Source: Crocodylus rhombifer (lineage: Eukaryota > Chordata > Crocodylia > Crocodylidae). From it: a stretch of 64,000 bases of DNA. Both the position numbers and the translations under genes were made by a program. Below the pieces are notes generated by a model that searched no databases, was not told the origin of the DNA, and saw only the letters and a list, made by a program, of their open reading frames with translations. Shown here piece by piece: positions 46,376-58,100 of this stretch (within the stretch, counting starts at the first letter, position 1; the number at the start of each line of letters is the position of its first letter). The stretch spans positions 1,122,319 through 1,186,318 of the forward strand of contig JAVSML010024335.1 of the NCBI GenBank assembly GCA_038503035.1, written 5' to 3'.

Positions 46376-46443
46376 ACATGAGATGCTTTACTGAAGAGTA
46401 GATTACTCTACTGCACAGTAAAGTGTCTTGTGTAGACACACCC
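46376..46443. repeat. 68-bp foldback of two element ends
   Basis: GGGACTGTCTACATGAGATG on the left pairs with the reverse complement of CTTGTGTAGACACACCC on the right (GGGTGTGTCTACACAAGACA). Pairing continues through CTTTACTG to the centre near 46409. Confidence 0.85.
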
Positions 46444-46566
46444 TAAGAGAATGAAATGTATCCTGAGAGAATTTACTGTGGAGCAGATTAGTCTACTGGC
46501 CAGTAAAGCATCACTGTCTACACGTGCAGCATTTAATGCAGAGTAAATTAGTCTACTGTGCATTGG

Positions 46567-46592
46567 CTACTACCTGTAAATACAGGTAGTAG
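46567..46592. repeat. Perfect 12-bp-arm hairpin, Harbinger family
   Basis: CTACTACCTGTA, loop AA, TACAGGTAGTAG. Equivalent hairpins occur at 58935-58962 and 60372-60393. Confidence 0.9.
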
Positions 46593-47024
46593 ATTTACCT
46601 TTCAGTAGCTACTGCATAGTAGTGCATGTGTAAACAGCTGACTGGGAGCAAATTGCTCATGCTCAGGCCAGGCAGCAGGGAGTGGGGAACTATCTCCTCC
46701 ACAGAGCAGCTACCTGCTTCCCAGCCCCCGCTCCGATCTTGGAGTTCGGGGCTGGGCAGCAGACAGCTGCCTAGGGCTGGGGTGCAGGCCTGGAGGTAGG
46801 ACAGCTCCTTCTGCCCCACAGAGCCCAGGCCTAACCCAGGTGTCCCCTGCCAGCTCATGGATGGCACCTAGGGGAGCCTGGAGCTCTCCCTGGCTGCTGT
46901 AGGGGAGCAGAGCAGGGTAGGAATAGTCCTGTACTGAACTTCTCCCATCAGGAGCAAATTTGCTCCTCACAGACACATGTGTAGATGTACTCCCAGTATA
47001 TTAAAAACATGTATGCATGTGCCC

Positions 47025-49520
47025 TGAGAGTGGAATCTTAAAATTCTTTGCTTAGGACTTGGCTATGTTAACAGCTGCAGGAGCAGCTGGATTTTTCACT
47101 GGAGACCTAGTACATACCACTGTCTACTAGGCCCAGTACATGTCACTTACTGTTGGATTGCAGTAAATTATACTAGTATAGAACTGCTTTTCATGTTTCA
47201 TTGTGAGGGGAAATTGTATGATGTTTAGTGTATTTAGGGTGTCAAGTGACACAAATCCAGTGGCACCTTAAAGTCACAGTAGAGATTCCAGCTTGAAAAA
47301 GTTAAACAGATGGCTTAAGACTGGAAAGTACATGACCATTGCCAGCTTTTTAACCATCATGGTTTCTGTGAACTTAATTTTGTCACCAAAGATTTTCTGC
47401 ATTTGTATGACTGTACTGAACAACAGGCTATCCAACTACTCAATTTTACGAGCAAATGAAAACGAGCCTAAACCAAGATTATCTGATTGAGAACATCTGG
47501 GGAAGGATTCAAAATCTAAATACAACTTTGTGTCAGTTCATTGCTTGAATTGATTTATAATGAATCTTTTCCTCTAATTATGCCATCCTCCAGTTACATA
47601 CAGATTAAAACTTTGACCCCTTTGTGAAATAATTAAAATACTACACCATAGATGGTTACCTGTACCAAGTGACACTTTATAGGCATAAAGGACATCTGCA
47701 AAACCTTATGGACTTTCCTTGTGCTACTGAAGCATGGAAGAATATAGATTTCTTTCTGAATTTTTCAACATGCATGATATGCTTCTGGGAGCATGACATG
47801 GTTCTGGAAGTTGGAATCCCTTTTGTATGTCCCATTGTGAACTAATGGGACTAGTGTGGTGAAACCTATGTCTTACTCTACATGGGTGTAGTAGCCAATG
47901 TGGTTCCATCATTTATGAAGAAAAGTGCATAAAGAGCAACAGGTTATTATGAAAAAGGTTTGTGGGAAGAAAAGAAGAAGAAAAAAAGAAAGCCATTGAC
48001 AAATAAACCTGACTTTTTTCTAAAAGTTTACTGTAGAGTAGGCTGTTCCTAGGAGAAACATCAGAGAAGATATTTCAAAGGAGATACCTAAAAGTTGCAT
48101 CTGTGTTATTCAGAAGATTCATTCATGTTCTGTAGCACAGATGATGTAATGGTATTAAAATAGTTCTTCTACTTGTGCCTGCCTGAGTGTAGTTGTGTGG
48201 AACATGTTAGCCTGTTAACTTTCTGCAATAGCACAACTTTGTCAGAAACACTTTATTCTTTACCAGAAGCAAATGCCTGGAGGCAGATGGCATTGAATAA
48301 AATATTTTAAAATGATTAGTCAATATCTCACGTTTGGAGAAACCAATATCTTGTATTTCCCACATTCTCCCAATTAATATATGCTGCATGACACTAAATC
48401 GGGGTTCCAAAAGCATCGAATGCAAAGCATTTATATTCAGCCAACAAAGAAACTTCTTAGTGGTGGCCATCCTTGATTGAACCATCTGCCATAGTCATCA
48501 ACTGTTCAGTAGCAATTGACTGAGAAACCTTAACAGCATCCACATGATTTTCCTTATTGTAACTTTACATATTCAAGTGTCTTATATTACATCTACTGAG
48601 CACAAAGCTTTTGTATTGCAGATCCATTGTGTTATGTGAACCCCATAATGGTGTTTACCCATTAAGTGATCCCCACCAAGCAAAGCTTTGGGAACCTGAG
48701 CACTTGACAGAAAGCAGATCTGATGTTCACTATACTAAATCTTTGCTTTCCATCTTGAATTAATGGTTCAGTGTTTCATCAGGTAATTCTCTAATGTTTC
48801 TATTGAATAATAAATCAGCCAACATAACTGGTATCATAAAGCAAATTTAATGTACACATGTATTTAACAATTAAAAGGATAACATAGATAAATATCGATG
48901 TTTAATCAGAATTGATGTAAGGTTGTTTATCCATCAATATTAAAAAATACATGACCTAAAGGATTTTGATAATTACCTACAAAGGCTGGAATTAGTTCAA
49001 TATATTGTTAGTGGATTATTTATTAATTTTATAATAGATTTCAAATAATTTCAAATAGTTTTTCTGTTATTCATTTAGCTTATAGAGCTCTCTGAATAAT
49101 TTTGCATAGATTAATGTCATTGTTAATTATATTACAACATATTATTTTATTCTTTTAATTGAAATATGATAAAAATAATAATCCAACAATGTGATTAAAT
49201 TATTTCCATGCAATTTTATATAAAAACACCTTTCATTTGTGTTACAAGACTTCATGGCCAACTTTATTTTCCCTTATTAATTTTCAACAAAAGGACACAT
49301 ATAGACTTGCTTACAGAGATATAACTGTATTGAGCAGAATGCAATTAAAAACAGAATTTGGCTTATTATCACACACAATTATATAAAGTTATAGTACCTG
49401 TATTTCACAAATATTTTTTAATTGATATTAGAGCATTTTTTATTTTCACAAGTCTAACTGATGGTCAGGGAAATAAATTCAAGCTCACAGCAATGCCTTT
49501 AAGTGCCATTGTTTCTATTA
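47025..49520. other. AT-rich intergenic sequence, no gene seen
   Basis: No recognisable coding, RNA or named repeat. The stretch 48840-49520 is notably AT-rich. Confidence 0.5.
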
Positions 49521-49654
49521 TTAGGGTGACTATATGTCCCAGTATGGCTGGGACAGTCCTGGATTTTGGAGGTCGGTCCTGACTGGCAGGTGAAAATTAA
49601 AATGAGTTTCCCTGGTGCAAAGCGCAGGGTGCAGTCCAATGAGGAGGCAATGTG
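49521..49654. repeat. Fragment of an interspersed repeat
   Basis: GGGTGACTATATGTCCCAGT and GGCTGGGACAGTCCTGGATT form a short TIR-like start known to me from vertebrate MITEs of uncertain class. No matching right end found before the CR1 tail. Confidence 0.35.
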
Positions 49655-49803
49655 GCACAAGCTGTCAAACAAAATGCCCTGGAAGGCTTGATGCCTACCT
49701 AGCTGGGATCATTTGAGCCCAGTTTTTTCTCCTGCCCTGGCAGGGGGTCGGACTTGAAGATTTACAAGGTCCCTTCTGACATGACTTCTATGGTTCTATG
49801 ACA
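49655..49803 (+). mobile_element. CR1 3' terminal fragment
   Basis: GGAAGGCTTGATGCCTACCT, TCATTTGAGCCCAGTT, TGGCAGGGGGTCGGACTTGA and the tail CTTCTATGGTTCTATGA. About 150 bp. Confidence 0.9.
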
Positions 49804-50934
49804 ACAAAAGTGTCCTAAAATGAATTAGTCTGATTAATGGAATGACCAATAAAATGGAGAAGTGATTCTTAATACCTGTGAAGTAAAGAACAAGAGTCAT
49901 TAACAAGCCATTGACTCCCTTAGATGGCTATGAATAGTAATATTAGAGCTGTACCACACCCTACTCTGCCTGCAGCAGTGACTCTGCCTTGGGGCAGGGG
50001 GGCAGTACCTCAGATATTACATTGTCCCATATGGTCATTCTACTCATTACCCATCTCAGTTAACTGGTCAATAGTAAAAGTAATAAGAATATGCTTAAAG
50101 TTAAATTAATGTTTAAATGCTTTATTGAATCAACACCATGTTAAGAATCAAATACCACTCTTTGAAGTGTCAATTCATCGCTTATCAAAATACATTTTTT
50201 TCCAAATAGCAATTACTATTTTTATAATAGAAAATGACAAATTGTATGCTCATCTAGGATGACTGGTCAGTATTGACACCAACTTCATAAAAGCTACTCT
50301 AAAGATAATTTAAAAGTAGAAATGTTTCATTTTCAGAGGAAGATATGAAAATGTCCTTCTTTAAAAAAGCACAGAAACAGGATTTTAGAGAAAAACCACC
50401 TTTTCATATCAGCAAGGGTTTAAAGAAGTAATGAAATTAACTACCAGCTTTCATGGTATGATCCACAAGGAATATCATTGCTCAATGAATGCTAAGAAGC
50501 TTGACAGTTTGTAAAGTACCCACACTGGGACATAATGATACAGAGTTTTGTGGGGGAAAAATTATACCAATATTTTCTGGTTCTTTTATCACTGTGAGAA
50601 GGCTATGAAAAACCTGGCCTTTATTAAGCAAACTATTTTGAGAATGTAAACTGAGATTAAAGGAGGAAAGATTATCAAGAGTTATTCTCTATTAAGAATG
50701 GTTCAGAGAAAGCATGTTAGAGATTAAAATGATGATCATCAGAAAAAGCAAGCTTAAAAATGCTAAAGATGATATTTATGATTATACAGAAAATAGCTGG
50801 TGGCATAGAGAGACACGAACACAAAGCTCATAGGTTAAATTGGATTAGAAGTGACACAGAAAGTAATTTAAAAATCAGTTATTTGCACTCCTTTTCCAGA
50901 ACCACCTATTCTTCTAAACAAATAATAATAATAC
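49804..50934. other. AT-rich intergenic sequence, no gene seen
   Basis: No recognisable coding, RNA or named repeat. Confidence 0.5.
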
Positions 50935-51118
50935 CTACTTCTTATTTTTTATTTTACACAGCACTTTGTGAAGGAAGTCAACATTGTTATCCTAATTTTA
51001 CAGATGGGAAAGTTAAAGTATATACAGAGAAAGGAACGTGTCATACAGAAATGACAGTAGAACTCAGGCTTTCTGAGTGCAAGTCTCGTTTTACCTCTTT
51101 GTCCACTAGGGCATAAGG
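50935..51118 (-). repeat. MIR-like SINE fragment
   Basis: On the plus strand ATTTTACAGATGGGAAAGTT, ACAGAGAAAGG, TAGAACTCAGGCTTTCTGAG and TTTGTCCACTAGGGC follow the order of the antisense MIR body and 3' part. Ancient, diverged. Confidence 0.6.
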
Positions 51119-51163
51119 AGATACAGGAAAGGGATAGAAAGAAACAGGGGTACAACTATAAAA

Positions 51164-51594
51164 CAGGGGTCGTCAACCAGGGGTACATGTACCCCTGGGG
51201 GTACTTGCACTCTTCCTATGGGGTACGTACGGGCAGGCAGGGACATAACGCCACCACCTCCCAGGAGCAGGGTTGCAGCCGGGCAAGGGCAGTGATGCCC
51301 ATTTGTGGGGTGGGGAAGCTCACATGCTGTGGCCGCCGCCACCACACAGCAGCCCAGTGAGCTTCCCTAGCCTGCAGATGCACGCCACTGCCTTTGCCCC
51401 AGGCCAGTGAGCTTCCCTACCTCACCCCAGCCCTGCTCCTGGGAGGCAGCGGAGCTCTGTCTCTGCCCATCCCCCACACGCTGTCCCTGCCTCCATGTTC
51501 TGTGTCCGGCCATGCATTACCCCCCCTTCCCCTTGGCGTCCAGCCACTGGGGGTACTTAAACTAAAAAGGGCTGAATGTGTAGCGCGACCCCTG
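51164..51594. mobile_element. hAT MITE with near-perfect target duplication
   Basis: Termini CAGGGGTCGTCAACC and GCGCGACCCCTG. Flanking 8-mers CTATAAAA (51156-51163) and CTCTAAAA (51595-51602) match at 7 of 8. Subterminal GGGGTACATGTACCCCTGGGGGTACTT is palindromic. Non-coding GC-rich interior, 431 bp. Confidence 0.88.
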
Positions 51595-51602
51595 CTCTAA
51601 AA

Positions 51603-52970
51603 CAAATGAACAAACCATGAGGATCTCTGTCTATCTCTGACACATTCTACTTATTTCTACTTCTATATTTTCACAAGTGCATTGATTTGAAAATAAGACC
51701 TATTCTTAGAATCATTCTTATATTGGCAAATGTTTTTCTAATAGCTCCAGCACAGAATGTAAGTTCAGCATTGACTTTTATCAAGATTTAGTGGCCAGTT
51801 TAACTTCTAATTGCCTGAGCTATAGCACTGAACAGGATTCATTGATGTTAATTTAGAAAAGAAATCAGTTTATTGTCAGATCGTGAACAAAATCCAAGAT
51901 AAGCTGCCTGCTAAATAAGTTCAGGTTTTATGATGAATTTGTAGAAGTGCTCAGTTTTTTAAAATGTAATAAACTTGGCAGGAGGAATCAAATGATCCTA
52001 CATTTTACTACTTCTGGCACAGAATAAATATTTTCTGATAATACATGTAATGTTTTTTATTTTGTTCATATTTTCATGCAAATTGTCCCAAACTGCATGT
52101 TTTCAAAATATCCAGAAGTTTCACAGTACCTTCTTTCCAGAAATGGAAAAGTAATTTGTAGTCCAGTGCCTTTCTCAGTTCACATAGTTGGAGGCTGAAG
52201 AGCAGAACTCTATAATCGCGTTGTCAAAAATCTGATAAATTAATTAAATTAACTTTTCCAAAATGAATTATCTAGACCTGAGGTTAAATTAAAACCTTAA
52301 GTATTAATAAAATGCATGTTCAACCCTTGAACAACTGGGATTCATAATAGCTTTATAAATAATTGTAGGACTCTAGTCCAGGAATCCTGCCCAACAGAGA
52401 AAAGGCCCCCAAACTAACATCTGCCCCAAATAAAAGCATCCTTTCATTTTATGCAGGAACACTTGGAAAAGCATCGTTTCAAATAAAATCCAGGATTTGG
52501 AATTTCAATTAATATGTTCTATTCTAAAAGTCCAGTAGCTCACTAAGATCTCAGTTGTGAAAATATGCTTGTGCGTAACATTGAGTAGTCACAATCTGGT
52601 ATGTGCTATGCATCTATGTGTTACCCATTATTTAGTTGTTTTTTTTTTAAAAACTACAGAGTCATAATCATAACGAGCCAAATTCTGGCCCTCCCTTTAA
52701 CACTTTACCCTGAAAATAGTCCCAGTGTTCTGAAAAAGACTGCTTCCCGAGGAAGGTACTATTCTTTATTAGTCATGTGGCAGGATTAGTCCCAGAGTAA
52801 AATTCATGTCATTTAATATGTAACAACAAATTAAGTAAAACATATGATACATACATTATCCCTGAAAATAGTTTCTTTACCAACAGAGGGTGAAATCTGA
52901 GTGACAAAAAGGATTGTGTTTGGATGTTCACCAGAACGCTATATTGAGTTGGCCTGTTTTAAGCCTTTAG
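51603..52970. other. AT-rich intergenic sequence, no gene seen
   Basis: No recognisable coding, RNA or named repeat. Confidence 0.5.
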
Positions 52971-52974
52971 AGCA

Positions 52975-53290
52975 TTTATACACATGCTTCAGGAGTTGGG
53001 GGGGATGCTTTAATTAAAAGAGCTCTGAGAGCTAGTCTAATTCAAACACTTGGAATGTGGTAATTACTGTGCTCCAGCAGACTCCAGTGTCTCATGTATC
53101 AGCATCCCCATGCTTAAAAATGATGGCAGGTTGCTTTAACTAAAGCTCATTTGACAAGCTTTAGTTAAAACTCCCCCACTGTCATTTTTCAGTGCAGGGA
53201 CACTGGAGACACTGGAATCTGCTGGATCACAGTAATTACCATGTTCCAGCTCTCAAAACACTAATTGCTCTTTACCCAGAGTTAGGTTAA
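52975..53290. repeat. Foldback (long imperfect palindrome)
   Basis: Left arm AGAGCTCTGAGAGCTAG, GTGGTAATTACTGTGCTCCA, GACTCCAGTGTCTC, AAAAATGATGGCAGG and TTTAACTAAAGCTCAT. The right arm gives the complementary series AGCTTTAGTTAAAACTC, CTGTCATTTTTC, AGACACTGGAATCTGCTGG, ATCACAGTAATTACCATG and CCAGCTCTCAAAACA. The centre is near 53155. A related half occurs at 12040-12140. Confidence 0.75.
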
Positions 53291-53321
53291 TTCCCACTCA
53301 AGGTACACAGATCTTGACCAA

Positions 53322-53380
53322 AAATAGAAATCAGAGAAGGTTGATGTTGGAAGGGAACTCAGGAAATCATCTACTAAACC
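53322..53380 (-). mobile_element. CR1-like 3' end, diverged
   Basis: TGGAAGGGAACTCAGGAAATCATCTACTAAACCC resembles the antisense CR1 tail (GGAAGGGACCTCAGGAGATCATCTAGTCCA). No coding part follows. Confidence 0.5.
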
Positions 53381-55185
53381 CTACACATTTCCCTGGAACC
53401 ATTTTCTTACCACTCAAGAACATTCCTTGTCATTTGGGTTGCATAAAGAAGTTATATTTTTTATGTGATGAGGCCCCCAAAAGTGCTCATAGGAAACCTC
53501 TTTCTTCTTCTTTACAGCTGGGCAGTAGGGGAGGGGAGCCCTCCTGTCACACATGCCCCACCTCATTACCCCTGCTGGGTCCATGGTGGGGCCAGTATGG
53601 GTCTGAGAAATGGGAAGAGGTCCCTTCCACCCATACCCAGTCCCCTGAATAAGCAACTTGACAGTGGTAGAGGCTGCCATGCCTGTAGCTGGGGTTGGGG
53701 GGGAATGACAAAGCCCTCCTGCTTCATGGGCCTTGTCCAGCTCCCTCCAAAGCCCCAGCAGGGGTAGTTGGGGGTTCTTTCCCTCTCCCTTTCCCCCCCA
53801 GCTGCTGCTGACAGTTGCCAACTAGGTGAAGGGGGGTGGACCTGGGGAGAGTAGTGGTCCAGCAGCCTCCTTGGAGGCTGCTCCCCCCCGCCCCCAGCTG
53901 GCCTGTGCCAATGATATTAGGATCTGAGCCCCTATGCTCAACTCATGGGTTCAATGGTGCTTTAACTCAGGGTGCTTTGTGTATAGCACCATAGTTAGAG
54001 CACCTTCCCAACATGCTGCTTAAAGTTCTGTATGCAGCCTTGGTGTCTTCTCTAACCCTGGATGTTTCCATCATTAAATCTAACTCACTCTGCCAGAGCA
54101 GTGTTTTATTGATCCTCCAGTTCTACCCAGAGCTACTTGTGTATCTCTTTGAGATTCCCCGTTGGATCCCTTTCACCCACTCAGGCCCTCTTCCCTACCT
54201 GGTTAATTCTATTCCCTACTTTAGCACCCCTTAAAGAAAAATGTGTTTCTCACTCAGCCCACTTCCCATTGTTGAACTCAGAAGAGATGCTAAAATTAAG
54301 CATGCTATGGTATCTTCATGGTGGTGAATGGCCATGCAATTTTAGCCTGCCCTGGATAAAAATAACTGACCTAAAAGTGTACTGCCCTGTCAAATTCACA
54401 TTGAGTGCCTTACATAATCTTAACAAAAACATTTTTTATCAATGTAGTTATATTTTTTTAAATACATGATATGATTTGTTTACACAGATCTTTCATAACT
54501 GAAATGCTCTAAACCTGAAATATAAAAAAATCGCTAATGATCCTGTGAATAGGAACATTACCCTGAGATTGTTAGGGTAGGCTGTTGGTTTCTTCAACTT
54601 TTTATTATCAAGCAGATAAACATTTTCATTGTGCAGTTAGAAGATAAATCTTAGAATTTCATATTTTATGGCCTAAGCCGTTCACAGGGAAAGAAAAATA
54701 ATCAGGAAATAAAAATAAACAAGCAGGATAAAACAATGATTATCCTATTGATTTTCTATTTAATCCCATAAAATGCCTCCTTCTGTTCCACACAGAAGAC
54801 TTCAGGAAAAAATTATATCCAATTCCATTGTTGTCCTAGGATTCTTCGGACCTTTAGAGGTAAAGCCTAGTGAAAGTTACAAAAATTGTTACTCATGACA
54901 GCTAAATAGCTTTTTAGTAGGAAGGAAAGGTTTACCATATGCATAAGATGAAGGGGCAGAGAGCAAACATGAAGAAAACAGAAAACATAAGACACTGTTT
55001 AACCCACTAATAGAAGTGCTTGGTACATTTTAATTTATTGTATTTTTTTTGCATTTCATTTGCAACACACACCTAACTTTTTGGGAAGAAAAAATGAAGA
55101 AAAAATATTTCAGTGTCATGACATAGGGTAGGGACAGCTACTGTTTTTCAGCTCACTCACACTCCCTTTCCTGCTTAATCACCAG
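53381..55185. other. Intergenic sequence, no gene seen
   Basis: A GC-rich block at 53510-53920 with overlapping frames of 112-135 codons on both strands looks compositional. A motif GGTGCTTTAACTCAGGGTGC at about 53955 may be the right end of the foldback family. The rest is AT-rich. Confidence 0.4.
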
Positions 55186-55189
55186 CTGA

Positions 55190-55835
55190 AATATTAGCTC
55201 CTGCTCTATCACTGGAGGTGTTCAAGAAGAGTCTGGACAGCCACTGATTGGGGTTGATCTAGGTATAACTATGTTTATGTCCCATGATGAGTATTTTGGG
55301 GCTTTGCTGGTTGCCAAATGAGGCTGGGAGGGAATTCTTCCCTTCCCCTGACTTCTGCTAAATGTGTCAGAGTCATTGGATGTTGTTTGCAGCAGAGACT
55401 GGAGATTTTGACAGGGGTGTGCCAATGCTTCTGCTAGGACTTAAACTTGGAGATTCCTGGATAGAAGGCTTTGCCCCTCCACTCTGGGCCAGACTGATGA
55501 TCATATTAGGGGTCATAAAGGAAATTTAACCCATGGTGAGATCAGCATGGACTGTGTGGGTTTTTGCCTTCCTTTGTAGTAAGGGTGTGGACCTCTTCCT
55601 GAAATCTCTTGAGCATATATTAACAATCTTTACAGTAGCAGGGTATTGGCTGTTGTGATCCCCTTGTTTTACCTTTGGCAGATTGAGGTGTTATGTCTTT
55701 TGTTGTGTCAGGGTTAGCTGTGTAGTTTTGCTAAGAGTTTACATAATTGATTTGTATGGGATGGTTCAGATAGGCATGGCCCTGCCTCAGGCAGCCCTGC
55801 TTCTGTATGACTCTCTGTGATTCTATGATTCTAAG
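55190..55835 (+). mobile_element. CR1 3' end with long 3' UTR, old subfamily
   Basis: Starts with the C-terminal coding LEVFKKSLDSH and carries about 580 bp of UTR (GGCTGGGAGGGAATTCTTCC, GCTAGGACTTAAACTTGG, GTTAGCTGTGTAGTTTTG) to the end TGTGATTCTATGATTCTAAG. The UTR is much longer than in the other copies, marking a different CR1 lineage. Confidence 0.8.
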
Positions 55836-56203
55836 AAAGATTAGCTTGATTAGCAAAACATCAAGGCCCTTAAAAATACCTGTGGAGTGAAGAATAATGA
55901 TCTATTAAGTCAGTAGGCTTCCTTAGCTGAGCCACTGCATTTGATTTTGGAGCAGGAATCAAAGTTGGGGTTCTTTATTAGAGGAATAAAAAAAACTTCC
56001 CAACTTAAGACTCATAGCCTAAGTTTCAAGTACTGAGTTTTGGGAAAAGATGTGTGTGGTATGCAAGAAAATATGGTAAATTAAATTAAACTCAATCAAA
56101 GCTAGATCTGGGAGATATAATGATTTCAAGTAGGTGAGGGACAGAGCATTTGAAAAGGCCTTGCACAAATGGTTTTCCCTGAGCCTTCAATCTGACCCAC
56201 TTT
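55836..56203. other. Intergenic sequence, nothing recognised
   Basis: AT-rich flank between the CR1 end and the Harbinger element. Confidence 0.5.
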
Positions 56204-56384
56204 GGGAACATCTACACATGCATTTGCTGTGGCACCAGTTTACTCATGAGTAAACAATGCCAGGCAGGTGTCTACACATGCAAGGAAGCAGGAGCACATT
56301 TGCTGCCAATTTGTTCCCATTTCCTGGGGCCCTGCAATGGACCCAGGCCACAACTAGGGGGAACTCCAGGCTCCCCCCCCACAA

Positions 56385-57194
56385 GTGCCAGCAGATGGCA
56401 GCCCTTTTCAAAAGTCAGGCCTGCCAGCCGTCTTCAAAAACCAGGACATGCTGGTGAACACCGTGATCCATGTGCATGAGCAACTGGTGGTGGTGAGGGG
56501 GTTCCATGCCCTGGAATTCTCCCAGTGCATCAAGACCCTAAATGGAACCCATATCCCCATCACCTGCCCAGCCCACGGAGATCACCTGTATTACAGCCAG
56601 AGGGGTTTTCACTCTGTGGTGCTCCAAGCTATCATGGACCACCACAGGACCTTCATGCATGTGAACACTGGCTGGGCAGGCAGAGCCCATGCGGCCTGCA
56701 TCTTCAGGAACTCTGGCCTGCCAGTCTTGGTGGACAGTGTGCACTTCATGATGGTGGTACTGGACCTGCAGCTGGGCAACATGGGCACCTACTTGTTCCT
56801 TCCCTGGTTCATGAGGCCCCACACTGACCACCTGGACCCCCACCAGGCCCACTTTAACTGCTACTAGGGCCAGACCTATGCCGCGGTGAAGTGCACTTTC
56901 AGACACCTCAAAGGCTGCTGGAACACCTTCTCCACCTTCCTTGAGTTCACCAAGGACCTGCCCCAGGTCATCTTCACAGCTTGGATGTTGCATAACATCA
57001 GCAAACCCCAGGGGAAACTATTCCACAAGGCCTGGGCAGAGGAGGTACAGTGCACGGATAATGCCTGGCAGTGGGAACACTACCTACAACAGCAGCTTAA
57101 GGCCCCAGGGGAGCTGCACACCTGCCAGCTGGGGCCAGGGCACCCAGTGCAGGAGGTGCTGACTGACCACCTCCTCCAGCATTTCCTGCTCTAG
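56385..57194 (+). pseudogene. PIF/Harbinger DDE transposase, N-terminally truncated
   Basis: HARBI1-type nuclease core. One reading frame covers 270 codons with a single internal stop (TAG at 56865). Recognisable blocks: VRGFHALEFSQCIKTLNGTH with IPITCPAH (residues 37-64 counted from 56385), RGFHSVVLQAIMDHH (73-87), GWAGRAHAACIFRNSG (97-111), LFLPWFMRPHTDHLDP (137-152), and after the stop YAAVKCTFRHLKGCW and AWMLHNISKPQGKLF. In active members the conserved forms are LDGTH, GRVHDAR and VECAFGRLKGRW. All three catalytic acids are replaced here (Asn 53, Ala 103, Lys 169). The N-terminal helix-turn-helix half is missing and no ATG opens the frame. Confidence 0.92.
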
Positions 57195-57253
57195 CCCACT
57201 TGCACCACCACCCACAGACCCCCCCACTCCCCCTTCCACCTCCAGCAGCATGC

Positions 57254-58100
57254 TCACTGAAGACACATCTCAGAAGAACAAGTTTTTATTCTTCTTACAT
57301 CAAACAGAGCCACCTCCCCCCACTTCCAAATAAACAGAGCCCACGTCCCCCCGCAATGGATCCCCTCTACCCCCCCAACACTAAAAAACCTTCTTCCCCA
57401 TGAAAACTGTGTACAATGTCCTTTGTATGCTATGCTGGGGTGGGGGTGCCTAGGGGCCAGAAGCCTGGGACAGGGAACCAGTACCATGGCTTCTGACCAT
57501 TCTCCCACAGGTGTATATGCTGTGGTGAGTGTAATGGGTTGGGGGATCATCCACACAGACATCTCCACCTCCAGCAGCCAATGGCCAGGGCCAATCGGGC
57601 TGGTGTGTAGTCCTGGTCCCACTGCAGGCAGTCCTGGTTCTGTGCCTGCATGGAGCAAGGCCAAGTGGAAGGGCTGGATCCAGGTGGAGGGCTGGATGGT
57701 GCTGTTCCCAGGGTGGGGACCAGCCAGGGTCTCCTGGCTGCTGAAAGTGGCACAGGACCTCCTCCTAGGACCAGGTGGAGGTCTTCTTCTGGGTGGTGGG
57801 TGACTGCCAGGGGGAAGGTGGGGCTAGAGTTGGGGGCCAAGCAGAGGGTGGCATAAAGGTGACTGCCAGGGCCTGAATAGTGTCCAGCACCCAGCAGTCA
57901 TTGTCCATGGCCTGAACTGCCCTGCCCAGGACTGCGGTCTGCTCCCACAGCCTGCAAGCCTGGATGAAGCAAACCTGACAGGTGAGCAGCATTGTGCTCC
58001 CACAGTGCCTCCACCTGCTCATGCTCCAGGTCCAGGTCCCATGTCTCCTTGCACTCGCCCCTCACATTCTCAGTTCTCTTCTGGTAGACCTGGTGCATTC
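57254..58100 (-). pseudogene. Possible second Harbinger ORF (unidentified)
   Basis: PIF/Harbinger elements usually carry a second gene, often a Myb/SANT-like protein, next to the transposase. On the minus strand 57765-58100 encodes, across two frames, MHQVYQKRTENVRGECKETW then LEHEQVEALWEH and, after a frame change, LWEQTAVLGRAVQAMDNDCW. The pattern of charged helices could be the C-terminal part of such a protein. I see no clear SANT tryptophan pattern, so this is only a candidate. Alternative: non-coding filler with chance frames. Confidence 0.3.
57948..57996 (+). repeat. 49-bp duplication in the Harbinger element, copy A
   Basis: Begins CAGCCTGCAAGCCTGGATGA and ends GAGCAGCATTGTG. Two mismatches to 58568-58616. 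Contains ACAGGTGAGC, which resembles a splice donor on this strand. Confidence 0.85.

Larger units (their letters stand above)
46376..47024. mobile_element. Harbinger-like MITE, copy 2
   Basis: Starts GGGACTGTCTACATG and ends GTGCCC. Contains the family block AGCTGACTGGGAGCAAATT at about 46638 and its inverted partner AGGAGCAAATTTGCTCCTC at 46951-46969, plus a perfect 12-bp-arm hairpin at 46567-46592. The first 68 bp are themselves a palindrome of the two ends. GC-rich non-coding middle. Confidence 0.7.

Noticed and set aside
50760..51116. 118-codon plus-strand frame
   Set aside because: Its 3' half lies on an antisense MIR-like SINE, so it is not a gene.
53414..53821. 135-codon minus and 112-codon plus frames
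   Set aside because: Both lie on the same GC-rich block; composition explains the length and no motif is visible.
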